Of a stretch of DNA of 19,788 bases, positions 8,003-16,828 are shown piece by piece. The position numbers and the translations under genes were made by a program. This stretch comes from Pseudomonadota bacterium. GTDB lineage: Bacteria; Pseudomonadota; Gammaproteobacteria; Pseudomonadales; UBA5518. The notes beneath the pieces are model-generated. The model did no database searches. It was not told the origin of the DNA and worked only from the letters and a program-made list of their open reading frames with translations. The stretch spans positions 1 to 19,788 of the forward strand of contig JAKJFB010000019.1 in assembly GCA_022705125.1 (NCBI GenBank). Reading direction: 5' to 3'. Position 1 is the stretch's first letter; the number at the start of each line of letters is the position of its first letter.

Positions 8003-9357
8003 CGCTTGCGTCCGGGCGCGGCTCGATCCGGCTGCGACTCGAGGAACTGCTGGCGGCGATCGACGCCGGCACGCTGGCACCGGCCAAGCGGCTGCTGAAC
8101 CACCTGAGCGCGGTAGACGTCGCGCACCTGCTCGAATCCTCCCCGCCCCGCGCACGCCACGTCCTCTGGCAGCTGATCGATGCCGAGCAGGAAGGCGAAG
8201 TCCTGCAGGAGCTCGGTGACGACGTCAAGGGCGCGCTGCTCGAGCAGATGGATGCCATCGACGTGCTGGCCCTGATGGAGCACCTCGAGCCCGACGACGT
8301 GGCCGACATCCTGCAACAGCTGCCGGGGCGCATCATGCAGGACGTGCTGCGCGGCATGGACGCGCAGGATCGCCGCCGCGTCGAGCGCGTGCTCTCCTTC
8401 GAGGAGGACAGCGCCGGTGGCCTGATGAACACCGACACCATCACGGTGCGCCCGCGGCACACCGTCGATGTGGTACTGCGCTACCTGCGCCGCCTCGGCG
8501 AGATCCCGCATGCGACCGACGCCCTGTTCGTGGTCAGCCGCAACGACCACTTCCTCGGCCTGCTGCCGGTGGCCAAGCTGCTGGTCTGCGACCCGGAACT
8601 CACGGTGCGCGAGATCATGCAGACCGACGTGGACCCGATAACGGTCGACATGCCGGCGCGCGAGGTGGCGAAACTGTTCCGGCGCCACGACTGGGTGTCG
8701 GCGGCGGTGGTGGATTCCGAGGGCAAGCTGGCCGGGCGCATCACGATCGACGACGTGGTCGACGTGATCGTCGAGGACGCCGATCATTCGTTCATGGGCA
8801 TGGCCGGCCTCGGCGAGGACGAAGACACCTTCGCGCCGGTGCTCAAGGCCACGCCGCGGCGCGCCATCTGGCTGGGGATCAACCTGCTGACGGCGTTCAT
8901 CGCCTCCTCCGTGATCAACCTGTTCGAGCAGACCATCGACAAGGTGGTGGCGCTGGCGGTGCTGATGCCCATCGTCGCCAGCATGGGCGGTGTCGCGGGC
9001 AGCCAGACGCTGACCGTGGTGGTGCGCGGCATGGCGCTGGGCCACATCGAGCGCAGCAATGCCGGCTGGCTGCTGAACCGGGAACTCATGCTGGCCGGCC
9101 TCAACGGCATGCTGTGGGCGCTGGTGTGTGCCGCCGCCGCGGTGCTGTGGTTCGGCGACTACCTGATCGGGCTGTGCATCGCCGCGGCGATGCTGATCAA
9201 CCTGCTGGCGGCAGCCGCCGCCGGCGTGCTGCTGCCGATGCTGATGCGCTCGTTGCGGATCGATCCGGCGCTGGCCGGCAGCGTGGTACTGACCACGATA
9301 ACCGACGCCGTGGGCTTCCTGTCCTTCCTCGGCCTCGCCACCCTCTTCTACGCCTGA
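7999..9357 (+). CDS. mgtE: Magnesium transporter MgtE
   Basis: Homodimeric Mg2+ channel/transporter of the inner membrane, gated by cytoplasmic magnesium. The 452-residue protein has the helical MgtE N domain (about 30-135) and two CBS domains (about 140-260, with MNTDTITV and GRITIDDVVDVI). A plug helix region follows, then about five membrane segments from residue 288 to the end. The pore signature MPIVASMGGVAGSQT is at 323-337, and Asp436 in the last helix (TTITDAVGF) matches the conserved selectivity aspartate. The ATG overlaps the ptsO stop as ATGA, so it is translated as part of the PTS-Ntr transcript. No separate Mg2+ riboswitch leader is possible at this junction. darP follows after 14 bp. 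Confidence 0.96.
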   Translation: MTLASGRGSIRLRLEELLAAIDAGTLAPAKRLLNHLSAVDVAHLLESSPPRARHVLWQLIDAEQEGEVLQELGDDVKGALLEQMDAIDVLALMEHLEPDDVADILQQLPGRIMQDVLRGMDAQDRRRVERVLSFEEDSAGGLMNTDTITVRPRHTVDVVLRYLRRLGEIPHATDALFVVSRNDHFLGLLPVAKLLVCDPELTVREIMQTDVDPITVDMPAREVAKLFRRHDWVSAAVVDSEGKLAGRITIDDVVDVIVEDADHSFMGMAGLGEDEDTFAPVLKATPRRAIWLGINLLTAFIASSVINLFEQTIDKVVALAVLMPIVASMGGVAGSQTLTVVVRGMALGHIERSNAGWLLNRELMLAGLNGMLWALVCAAAAVLWFGDYLIGLCIAAAMLINLLAAAAAGVLLPMLMRSLRIDPALAGSVVLTTITDAVGFLSFLGLATLFYA

Positions 9358-9371
9358 ACAGGTCCGAGCGC

Positions 9372-9881
9372 ATGTCCAGAAAGCCGCAAGCCGACGACGA
9401 ACTCCCGCCGAGCAAATCGCAGCGCAAGCGCGAGCACCGCGCGCTGCAGACGCTGGCCGAAGCGCTGATCGCGCTGCCGCAGAGCCGCTTTCGCAGGCTG
9501 GCGCTCGCCGAACGCACGCGCGAGGCGCTCGAGATGGCACGCGCCATGAGCGCCAGCGGCGCGCGCAATCGCCAGGTGCGGCTGATCGCTCACCTGCTCG
9601 AGGACGAGGACATCGAGGCGCTGGCGCGGCCGGTCACGGAGCTGTCGGCCCAGGCTCGCGCCGAGACCGCGCTGCATCATCGCGCCGAGAGGCTGCGCGA
9701 CGTGGTGCTGGAACAGGGTCCGCTGGCACTCGGCTTCCCGCTCGGCGCCGCCGACAGCGCGCGCCTCACCGAATTGCGCACGGAGGCGCTCGCCCCCCGG
9801 GATGCCGCCCGCGCCCGCCACGCACGGCGCGAGATCTACCGCGTGATCCTCGCGCTGCTGCCGGATCAGCCGGGAACGTAA
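9372..9881 (+). CDS. darP: Ribosome-associated protein DarP (YjgA, DUF615)
   Basis: DUF615 family; the E. coli protein associates with late 50S assembly intermediates. This copy has 169 residues, slightly shorter than E. coli. The basic N-terminus PPSKSQRKREHRALQTLAEAL is the family signature, followed by ARNRQVRLIAHLLEDED (64-80). The C-terminal helical part ERLRDVVLEQ and ARREIYRVILALL completes the fold. The frame is open well upstream within mgtE, but the ATG at 9372 gives the family N-terminus. The ribosome binding site is weak (AGG 9 nt upstream). Only 14 bp separate it from mgtE, so it is probably on the same transcript. Its last 16 bp overlap the convergent nitrilase gene. Confidence 0.93.
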   Translation: MSRKPQADDELPPSKSQRKREHRALQTLAEALIALPQSRFRRLALAERTREALEMARAMSASGARNRQVRLIAHLLEDEDIEALARPVTELSAQARAETALHHRAERLRDVVLEQGPLALGFPLGAADSARLTELRTEALAPRDAARARHARREIYRVILALLPDQPGT

Positions 9882-10696
9882 AAACGCTGGTGCGCGCGCA
9901 CCGGGAGCCGCTCGCGCGCGTCGCGCAGCACCGCGGCGTCGACCTCGGCCGCGATCACCGCCTCACCGCTGGCCGCGCTCGCCAGCACCCGCCCCCACGG
10001 ATCGATGATGACCGAGCCGCCCCAGGTCTCGCGCGTGGCCGAATGCCGTCCGCCCTGGTCGGGCGCGATCACGTAGACCTGGTTCTCGATCGCGCGTGCG
10101 CGCAGCAGCACGTGCCAGTGCGCTTCGCCGGTGAGTCGCGTGAACGCCGAGGGCAGCGCGAGCACATCCATCCCGCGCTGGCCCAGCGCGCGGAACATCT
10201 CGGGAAAGCGCAGGTCGTAACACACACCCAGCCCGAGCATGCCGCACGCGGTCGGCGCGCACACGAGCCGCTCGCCCGGTGCGTAACTGTCCGATTCACG
10301 GTAGCGGCGCTGTGCATCGGGCAGATCGACGTCGAAGAGATGGATCTTGTCGTAGCGGGCGAGTTCGCTGCCGTCCTCGGCGTAGAGAAAGCACGCCGCG
10401 TGCGGGCGTGCCCCGGGCGCCTCCCCAGCCACCGGGATGGTGCCGCCGACCAGCAGGATGCCGTGCTCGCGCGCCGTCGCCGCGAGAAAGCTGCGCAGCG
10501 GACCTGCGGAATCGCGCTCGGCGCCGGCGAGTGCGCCCGCGTCGGCGCTGCCGTAGCACGCAAAAGCCTCGGGCAGGACCACCAGGCGCGCGCCGCCGGA
10601 GGCCGCGGTGGCGATCAGCGCGCGCGCACGCTCCAGGTTGTGCCCGATGTCCTCGCCGCTCACCATCTGCACGGCGGCGACGCGCACGCCGCTCAC
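9866..10696 (-). CDS. Carbon-nitrogen hydrolase family amidase (Nit1/Nit2-like)
   Basis: Nitrilase-superfamily amidase of 276 residues with the full catalytic triad: Glu43 in LPEAF, Lys117 in YDKIHLFDVD, and Cys159 in GVCYDLRFPE. The FDVDLPD and CYDLRFPEMFRALGQRG blocks place it with the Nit1/Nit2-type omega-amidases, which hydrolyse deaminated glutathione or alpha-ketoglutaramate (metabolite repair). Which substrate it uses cannot be told from sequence alone. It starts at a GTG that overlaps the yhdP stop as GTGA, with GGAG 5 nt upstream, so it is the translationally coupled last gene of the mreB-to-yhdP array. The yhdP-nitrilase order is common in Gammaproteobacteria. tldD usually follows it but is absent here. 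Its end overlaps darP on the other strand by 16 bp. Confidence 0.93.
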   Translation of the reverse strand: MSGVRVAAVQMVSGEDIGHNLERARALIATAASGGARLVVLPEAFACYGSADAGALAGAERDSAGPLRSFLAATAREHGILLVGGTIPVAGEAPGARPHAACFLYAEDGSELARYDKIHLFDVDLPDAQRRYRESDSYAPGERLVCAPTACGMLGLGVCYDLRFPEMFRALGQRGMDVLALPSAFTRLTGEAHWHVLLRARAIENQVYVIAPDQGGRHSATRETWGGSVIIDPWGRVLASAASGEAVIAAEVDAAVLRDARERLPVRAHQRFYVPG

Positions 10697-13600
10697 GGCG
10701 ACTCCGACGCCGGCGCCGGCGTTGCGCTATCGGGGGATCGCGCGGGCGGCGCCGCGGAGGGCGCGGATTCGCCGCGCGCCGGCGCGGCACTCGTGTCGTC
10801 CTGCCCGTCCTCGGTATCGAACACTTTCACGAACTCGACCGCCGGATCGTCGAGCTTGCCGCTCACCTTGTAGATCGCGCTGGAAAACTTGCCGAGCTGA
10901 TCCTCGAAGATGCGGCTTGCGACGTAGACGCCCGCGGCCGCGGGCAAGCCCCCGGCGAGCGCCGCAACCCACGGCAGGTTGCTGCCGATCGGCAGCGTCA
11001 CGATGAGATCGGCGTCGATGGTCTGCGCCCGCAGGTCGGAACGGCCCGAGAACTTCATGCGCGCCGAAGGCCCTTCCAGCGTGATCGGCTCGAGGGTGTG
11101 CGCGAAACCCTGCCCGAGCTCGATCTCACCCTTGAAGCGGTCGAAGGCCAGGCCACTCTGGTAGAGGTCCTTGAAATCGAGCCGGATGCGTCGCAGCACC
11201 TGGTCGAAATTCATCAGCCCGAGCGTGCGCATGAACGGATTGTCGCCGCCCCCGAACAGCAGACGGCCATCCCGCCAGGAGAAGGCCAGCGTGCCGTTGA
11301 CGTTCGCCATCTCGAACTGCGCCGGGTTGCCGGGCCAGCTGAACTCGATATCGGCCCTGCCCTTGCGCCCTTGCAGCACGTTGGCATAACCCCAGGTCGC
11401 GAAAAAACGCTCGATGTCGTCACTGCGCGCCCCCGCGACGAGTTCGCTGCGCGGCTCGCCGCCGATCCAGCGCAGGCGGAAGCTGCCACCGCTGTCCTTG
11501 CCGGTGCCGCCGAGACGCAGCCCGGGAAGCGTGGCACGCACGTCCGTCATCGCCAGCGCATCGACCTCGGACCCGATGCGGAACGTCCACTCGCCGAGGT
11601 CCTTGTCGTCGAGAGTGGCGCGGCGCACCTGCACATCGGTCTCGGGCAGACGGGCATCCTGCAGGCTGCGCCAGGCCTGCGCGTCCCGGGCCATCGACGC
11701 GCCGCCGGCAGCGTCCGCCTCCCCGGCGACCGGCGTCGCCGCGATGGGCCCCAGGAAAGCGCGTAGCTGAAGTTGTTCGAGCGTCAGCGCAAAGCGCGCG
11801 CCGGGATCGGCGGGCAGGCGGAACTCGCCGCTCAGCGCATCGGAAACGAAATCCAGCACGAAATCGCGCTCCGCCCAGCGCGAATCGACCCGCAGCTCGT
11901 GCAACTCTGCGCCGAGCAGCGTGGCCGTTGCCAGTTCCAGCCCGTCCAGACGCAGCACGGTGCGCGGCCCGTCCTCGCGCGCGGCATTCGCGGCCACGAC
12001 GTGCTGCACGGCCACGATCCAAGCCCCGGCATCGGCCTGCGGCACCCTCCCCCTGATGCGCAGGTCCTCGCCGCCCGCCACCGGCTCGGCGCCCAGCGCG
12101 ATCTCGCCGCTGAAGCGTCCCTGCCGGTCACGTTGCATGAGCCCCCAGATATCCATGCCGAGCTGCAGGCTGATATCCGTGCCCGCGGCATGCGGCGACC
12201 AGCGCAGCTCGAGCGGCAGCGAATCGGCGGGCGCCTTCGCGAGCGGCGCCGGCAGCGTGCTGGCCGCGCCCGCGAGCGACGATCGCAGCACGAAGCCGAA
12301 GCCGTGCTCCGGTTGTTGCGCAAGCTCCACGCTGAAGGGCGCCACGCCGGCAAGGTACTCGTCGAGGTCCCAGCCCAGCCATTGGGCCACGCGCGGCAAC
12401 TGCGCGGCGCCGTCTACCCGGATCGCGATGCGGTGCTCCGGACCCTCGGTGGCACCGATGGTCGCGCGCAGCGGCTGCCCCCACAGCCTGCCGTCCAGGC
12501 GCTCGCTGTAAAGGCCGCGCTGCAGGTCGAAACCGAGCCGCCCCTGCACGCCGTCGAAGGGCAGCCGCAGGTCGGCGACAAAGAGGCGCCCGCCCGCGAT
12601 GTCGGCGGCCAGATCGAGGCGCGAGGTCTCCGGCGCCAGCCGCCCGCCGAAGGGCATGTCGAGATCGAGCCGCAGCGCCATGGCGCCGCTGGACTGCCAG
12701 CTGCGCAGCGCGCCACCCGTCGTCTTCGCCAGCGGCGAGGTATTGATGACCCGCAGGCCGTCGGCGAGATCGCCGTCGAGCTCGGCACTGAGGCGCAAGC
12801 GACGCTCGTCGCGTCGCGGCAGCACCTCGACCGTCGCGTTGCGCAGCTCGCTCTGCAGCATGCGCCCGGAACCGGCCCACACGCGCACACGCCGTTCGTC
12901 GACCAGGACGCGCCCCGCCGCCCCGCTCACCTCCGGCCAGTCGGGGTGATAGGACACCGCGGCGTCGCGCAGGTCGAGCCCGAGCTGCATCGCATACGAG
13001 AACGGACGATCCGGACGGCTGAATACCGCGTGATAGGTAAAGGCCGCGCTGTCGACATGACCGGCCTCGATGCTGGCATCGAGCCACTCGCGCAACGCCG
13101 GTGACACCGTGTATGGCAGATAGGTGCGGTAGGCAAGGGCATCGGCGTCACGCAGGCCGAACGCGAGCGAGAGGGTGTCGTCGGCCGCCGGATCCTTGCG
13201 CAAATCGAGGCCGAAATTCGCGCTGATCCCGGTGGCGCCCGTCACCGCCCGCAGCAGCTCGCTGCCGACCCGCAGTCCGCCGCCGTCGCGCTCCCAGTGC
13301 ACGCGCCCGGCGACGTGATCGAACTCGAGGTCATCGCGGTAGAGCCGCGGGAATTCCAGCGAGATCGCACCGCTGTCGATATCCACGAAGCCCCCACGCG
13401 GAGTGATCTCCAGGTAACCGCGCGCATTGCGCACGCCCGGCGCCTGTCGCCACGGCGAGACCGAGACGTCGACCATGGCGGCACGGAAACGGAAATCGGG
13501 CGCCGACGCGGCGGGCAGCCCGCCGTACGGCGAGAGCTCGGCGAGCGCCTCGCCCCACACCCCCCCGAGCAGTGTCGAGCTCTGCAGCGCGCCGGCCAGG

Positions 13601-14664
13601 GCCCCGATGTCGAGATACTCCGCGCCCACCCCTATCCGGTTCACGCCCCCGGCACGCTCGGCGTCGATGCGCACGCGCTCGAGCTCGAGCGGCTGCCCGA
13701 ACCACTGGCAGCGCAGCTCGTCGAGCCACAGCGAGCCGCGGTTCCCGGCCCACTGCCCGCTGAAGCGCAGGTCGAGATCGCTCAGCGGCTGCAACTGCGC
13801 GCGCTCGGGCCAGAACGCGCGCGGGTCGAGCTCCGCAGCACGCAGCGCGCCGCTCAGGCTCACGATCCCCTCCTCCGACAGGCGCGCCCAGAGCTCTCCG
13901 CTCAGCGCCGCCTCGGGCATGCGCAGCGCGGGCGGCAGCAGCGGCTGCAACCGCGACAGTCGCGCAGAGTCCAGACGCACGTAGGCGGCAGCGGAGAATT
14001 CGTCGCGCTGCCGCGGGTCGCCGTGCGATTCCAGCACCAGGCTGAACTCTCCTCCGGGCGACTCGTCACGCGCCGTCACCTGCAGGCGGCGGAAGCGGCG
14101 GTAGTTCTGCATCGACAGCTCGGCACCCTCGGTCTCGACGCGCCCGCCCTCGTGGGCGCGCAATACCAGGCGCGTTCGCCGCAGATCGATCTCCTCGATG
14201 GCGAGGAAGAAATCGACGATCGCCTCGGGATTGGACGGCGCGCGGCCTCCGCCCACGCCGGCGATATGCCACCTGCCGTCGGCCTCCTCGGTGAAGCCGA
14301 GCTGCACGTCCTCGGCGACGATGCGGCGCAACCGCGGCGCCAGGCTGAACAGCGAGCGCAGCATGTCGATGCGCAGCTCCGAGCTGCTGGAGGAGAGGAT
14401 CGTCACCTCGGGCTCGTCGCGCGCGAACAGGCGCAGGCCCCGCACGTGCAGCGTGGGTGCAAGACCGCTCCACTCCGTGCCCAACCCGGCCACCTCCACG
14501 CCGAACGGCAGGTCCGCGGCAACGCGCGCCAGCAGCGCGTCCTTGTGCTCGCCGAGGTAGGGAAAATAGTACTGCCCGAGCGTCACCAGTGCGGCGCACA
14601 GCACCAGCACGATGGCCGCGAGATACCAGCCCCAGCGCAGGAGCCGGCCCAGCACGCGCCTCAT
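10693..14664 (-). CDS. yhdP: YhdP-family AsmA-like phospholipid transport protein (TIGR02099)
   Basis: Very large envelope-spanning protein of 1323 residues (E. coli YhdP about 1266). YhdP works with TamB and YdbH to move phospholipids from the inner to the outer membrane. One transmembrane helix lies near residues 11-30, so most of the chain is periplasmic. The middle is rich in beta-strand repeats of the DUF3971 type. The AsmA-like C-terminal block includes FFATWGYANVLQGRKG (from about 1085) and the segment around LPWVAALAGGLPAAAGVYVA. The last roughly 40 residues are a low-complexity Ala/Pro/Ser tail. The ATG at 14664 is preceded by GGGGTGG about 7 nt upstream. It lies 48 bp after rng and is coupled to the nitrilase gene. 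Long open frames on the opposite strand are composition shadows. Confidence 0.95.
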   Translation of the reverse strand: MRRVLGRLLRWGWYLAAIVLVLCAALVTLGQYYFPYLGEHKDALLARVAADLPFGVEVAGLGTEWSGLAPTLHVRGLRLFARDEPEVTILSSSSSELRIDMLRSLFSLAPRLRRIVAEDVQLGFTEEADGRWHIAGVGGGRAPSNPEAIVDFFLAIEEIDLRRTRLVLRAHEGGRVETEGAELSMQNYRRFRRLQVTARDESPGGEFSLVLESHGDPRQRDEFSAAAYVRLDSARLSRLQPLLPPALRMPEAALSGELWARLSEEGIVSLSGALRAAELDPRAFWPERAQLQPLSDLDLRFSGQWAGNRGSLWLDELRCQWFGQPLELERVRIDAERAGGVNRIGVGAEYLDIGALAGALQSSTLLGGVWGEALAELSPYGGLPAASAPDFRFRAAMVDVSVSPWRQAPGVRNARGYLEITPRGGFVDIDSGAISLEFPRLYRDDLEFDHVAGRVHWERDGGGLRVGSELLRAVTGATGISANFGLDLRKDPAADDTLSLAFGLRDADALAYRTYLPYTVSPALREWLDASIEAGHVDSAAFTYHAVFSRPDRPFSYAMQLGLDLRDAAVSYHPDWPEVSGAAGRVLVDERRVRVWAGSGRMLQSELRNATVEVLPRRDERRLRLSAELDGDLADGLRVINTSPLAKTTGGALRSWQSSGAMALRLDLDMPFGGRLAPETSRLDLAADIAGGRLFVADLRLPFDGVQGRLGFDLQRGLYSERLDGRLWGQPLRATIGATEGPEHRIAIRVDGAAQLPRVAQWLGWDLDEYLAGVAPFSVELAQQPEHGFGFVLRSSLAGAASTLPAPLAKAPADSLPLELRWSPHAAGTDISLQLGMDIWGLMQRDRQGRFSGEIALGAEPVAGGEDLRIRGRVPQADAGAWIVAVQHVVAANAAREDGPRTVLRLDGLELATATLLGAELHELRVDSRWAERDFVLDFVSDALSGEFRLPADPGARFALTLEQLQLRAFLGPIAATPVAGEADAAGGASMARDAQAWRSLQDARLPETDVQVRRATLDDKDLGEWTFRIGSEVDALAMTDVRATLPGLRLGGTGKDSGGSFRLRWIGGEPRSELVAGARSDDIERFFATWGYANVLQGRKGRADIEFSWPGNPAQFEMANVNGTLAFSWRDGRLLFGGGDNPFMRTLGLMNFDQVLRRIRLDFKDLYQSGLAFDRFKGEIELGQGFAHTLEPITLEGPSARMKFSGRSDLRAQTIDADLIVTLPIGSNLPWVAALAGGLPAAAGVYVASRIFEDQLGKFSSAIYKVSGKLDDPAVEFVKVFDTEDGQDDTSAAPARGESAPSAAPPARSPDSATPAPASESP

Positions 14665-14712
14665 CGCCGCGCCACCCCGGCCGCGGCAGGCCGGCGCAAT
14701 GCTGCCGGACTC

Positions 14713-16191
14713 TCAGAGCAGCACGACGTCATATTGCTCCTGGGTGTACAGCGTCTCGACCTGGAAGCGGATGGTCTTGCCGATGAACTCCTCGAGGTCC
14801 GCGACGTTGCCGGACTCCTCGTCCAGCAGGCGGTCGACGACAGACTGCGCGGCGAGCACCAGCAGCGTGTCGTTCTCGTAGCTGCGCGCCTCGCGCAGGA
14901 TCTCGCGGAAGATTTCGTAGCACACCGTCTCGGCGGACTTCACCGTGCCACGGCCCTGGCAGGTCGAACAGGTCTCGCACAGTGTGCGTTCCAGGCTCTC
15001 GCGCGTGCGCTTGCGCGTCATCTGCACCAGGCCGAGCTCCGAGACCGTGCTGATCGCCGTGCGCGCGTGGTCACGCTCCATCGCGCGCTCGAGGTTGCGC
15101 AGCACCTGGCGCTTGTGCTCGGGATCCTGCATGTCGATGAAGTCGATGATGATGATGCCGCCGAGGTTGCGCACGCGCAGTTGGCGCGCGAGCGCGGTCG
15201 CCGCCTCGAGGTTGGTCTTGAAGATCGTCTCCTCGAGGTTGCGGCTGCCGACGAAGGCGCCCGTGTTGACGTCGATCGTGGTCATCGCCTCGGTCTGGTC
15301 CACGATCAGGTAGCCGCCGGACTTCAACTGCACCCGCCGGCCCAGCGCCTTCTCGATCTCGTCCTCCACGCTGTAGAGGTCGAAGATAGGCCGGTCTCCC
15401 TGGTACAGCTCGAGCCGCTCGACCGCTTCCGGTACGAACCGGCCCGCGAATTCACGCAGGCGCTCGAAATTTTCCGTCGAGTCGATGCGGATTTTCTCGA
15501 GATCGGGGCGCACGAGGTCACGCAGCGTGCGCATGGCCAGCGGCAGATCCTCGTGCACCAGGGCCGGCGCCTTGGCCAGCGCGATGCGCTCGCGCAGCGA
15601 ACCCCACAACCGCACCAGGAAGCGCATGTCGCCCTCGATGCCCTCGCGCTCCACGCCCTCGGCCGCGGTGCGCACGATGAAACCGCCGGGCGCGGCGCTG
15701 CCCTCGGCGACGGCGATGCTCTCGACCAGCGTGCGCAGGCGCTCGCGCTCGGACTCCTGCTCGATGCGCTGCGAAATGCCGACATGGCGCGTGTACGGCA
15801 TGAACACGACGTAGCGCGAAGACAGCGACAGATGCGTGGTGAGCCGCGCGCCCTTGCTGCCCAGCGGATCCTTCACCACCTGCACCACCACCGACTGGCC
15901 CTCGCACACCAGGTCGCGGATGTCGCGCGTCTCGTCGCTGCGCACCTCGACGCCGTTCGCGTCCAGCGTGACCAGGTCGCTCGCATGCAGGAAACTCGCA
16001 CGCTCCAGGCCGATGTCGACGAAGGCGGCCTGCATGCCCGGCAGCACGCGCATCACGCGCCCGAGGTAGATGTTGCCGACCAGCCCCTTGTGGCTGCTGC
16101 GCTCGACGTAGATTTCCTGCAGCACGCCGCTCTCGACGAGCGCGACGCGGGTCTGCACCGGCGTGGAGTTGATCAGTATCTCTTCACTCAT
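14713..16191 (-). CDS. rng: Ribonuclease G
   Basis: Single-strand endoribonuclease of the RNase E/G family; matures the 5' end of 16S rRNA and degrades some mRNAs. The 492 residues match E. coli RNase G in length, and there is no long C-terminal degradosome scaffold, so it is RNase G and not E. An S1 RNA-binding domain lies at about 36-125 (GNIYLGRVMRVLPGMQAAFVDIG). The catalytic Mg2+ aspartates are Asp307 (TTIDVNTG) and Asp350 (IIIIDFIDM). The zinc-link cysteines lie in CETCSTCQGRG (405-415). The frame is open for 86 more codons upstream inside maf, but the ATG at 16191 gives the family start and overlaps the maf stop by 8 bp. maf-rng is a conserved pair. Confidence 0.97.
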   Translation of the reverse strand: MSEEILINSTPVQTRVALVESGVLQEIYVERSSHKGLVGNIYLGRVMRVLPGMQAAFVDIGLERASFLHASDLVTLDANGVEVRSDETRDIRDLVCEGQSVVVQVVKDPLGSKGARLTTHLSLSSRYVVFMPYTRHVGISQRIEQESERERLRTLVESIAVAEGSAAPGGFIVRTAAEGVEREGIEGDMRFLVRLWGSLRERIALAKAPALVHEDLPLAMRTLRDLVRPDLEKIRIDSTENFERLREFAGRFVPEAVERLELYQGDRPIFDLYSVEDEIEKALGRRVQLKSGGYLIVDQTEAMTTIDVNTGAFVGSRNLEETIFKTNLEAATALARQLRVRNLGGIIIIDFIDMQDPEHKRQVLRNLERAMERDHARTAISTVSELGLVQMTRKRTRESLERTLCETCSTCQGRGTVKSAETVCYEIFREILREARSYENDTLLVLAAQSVVDRLLDEESGNVADLEEFIGKTIRFQVETLYTQEQYDVVLL

Positions 16192-16798
16192 GGTCCGGCG
16201 CATCCTGTTGCCAGCCGCTGACACCCGAATCCTGCAGCAAGCGCGCGGTCTCGAAAAGGGGCAGGCCGACGACGCCGGAATAACTGCCCTCGATACGCTC
16301 CACGAAGGCCGCCGCCAGCCCCTGGATCGCGTAGCCACCGGCCTTGTCGCGCGGCTCGCCGGTATCCCAGTAGCGCTGCATCTCCGCGACCGAGACCGGC
16401 CGGAACACCACGCGGGTCGCGCTCTGCGCGGTATCGAGACGCCCCGCATGCAGCAGTGCCACGCCGGTCAGCACGTGGTGTTCACGCCCCGACAGCAGCG
16501 ACAGCATCGCTACCGCCTCGTCGCGGGTGGCGGGCTTGCCGAGAATCCGCCCATCGACGCTTACGGCCGTGTCAGCGCCGAGCACCGGCCGCGGGTCATT
16601 GAGCGCCACCAGGCGCGCGCCCGCGGCGGCCTTCTGCCCCGCCAGGCGCAGCACCAGCCCGGCCGCGGTCTCGCCCGGCTGCGGCGTCTCGTCGATGTCC
16701 ACCTGCAGCGCGGCGAAACGGTAGCGCAACTGCGCCAGCAACTCGCGGCGTCGCGGCGAAGCGGAGGCGAGATAGAAATCGGGGGCTGGTGTCGGCAT
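16184..16798 (-). CDS. maf: Maf-like nucleoside triphosphate pyrophosphatase (YhdE type, dTTP/UTP)
   Basis: Maf proteins hydrolyse non-canonical or excess nucleoside triphosphates to monophosphates. The YhdE branch prefers dTTP, UTP and modified pyrimidine nucleotides, and the location between mreD and rng identifies that branch. The 204 residues include the substrate loop SASPRRREL (12-20), the catalytic GADTAV with Asp76, a KP at 88-89, and the DKAGGYAIQG block (151-160). The ending GLPLFETARLLQ is typical. The ATG at 16798 has no clear Shine-Dalgarno sequence, so it may depend on re-initiation from mreD, whose stop is 30 bp upstream. The end overlaps rng by 8 bp. Confidence 0.95.
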   Translation of the reverse strand: MPTPAPDFYLASASPRRRELLAQLRYRFAALQVDIDETPQPGETAAGLVLRLAGQKAAAGARLVALNDPRPVLGADTAVSVDGRILGKPATRDEAVAMLSLLSGREHHVLTGVALLHAGRLDTAQSATRVVFRPVSVAEMQRYWDTGEPRDKAGGYAIQGLAAAFVERIEGSYSGVVGLPLFETARLLQDSGVSGWQQDAPDHE

Positions 16799-16828
16799 AT
16801 GGTAGTTCGTTGCGCCCGCGCCGCGGGC

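Noticed and set aside
7594..9540. A 648-codon open frame on the minus strand opposite mgtE, ptsO and darP.
   Set aside because: Low-complexity His/Gln/Arg-rich translation opposite MgtE, whose motifs and membrane segments are clear on the plus strand.
13297..16221. A 974-codon open frame on the plus strand opposite yhdP and rng.
   Set aside because: It runs antisense to two well-supported genes; its translation is rich in His, Gln, Arg and Ala as expected of a GC-rich shadow frame, and shows no family motifs.
16192..16449. An 86-codon upstream extension of rng.
   Set aside because: It lies in another frame of maf, is Arg/Ser/Pro-rich, and RNase G homologues start at the ATG at 16191.
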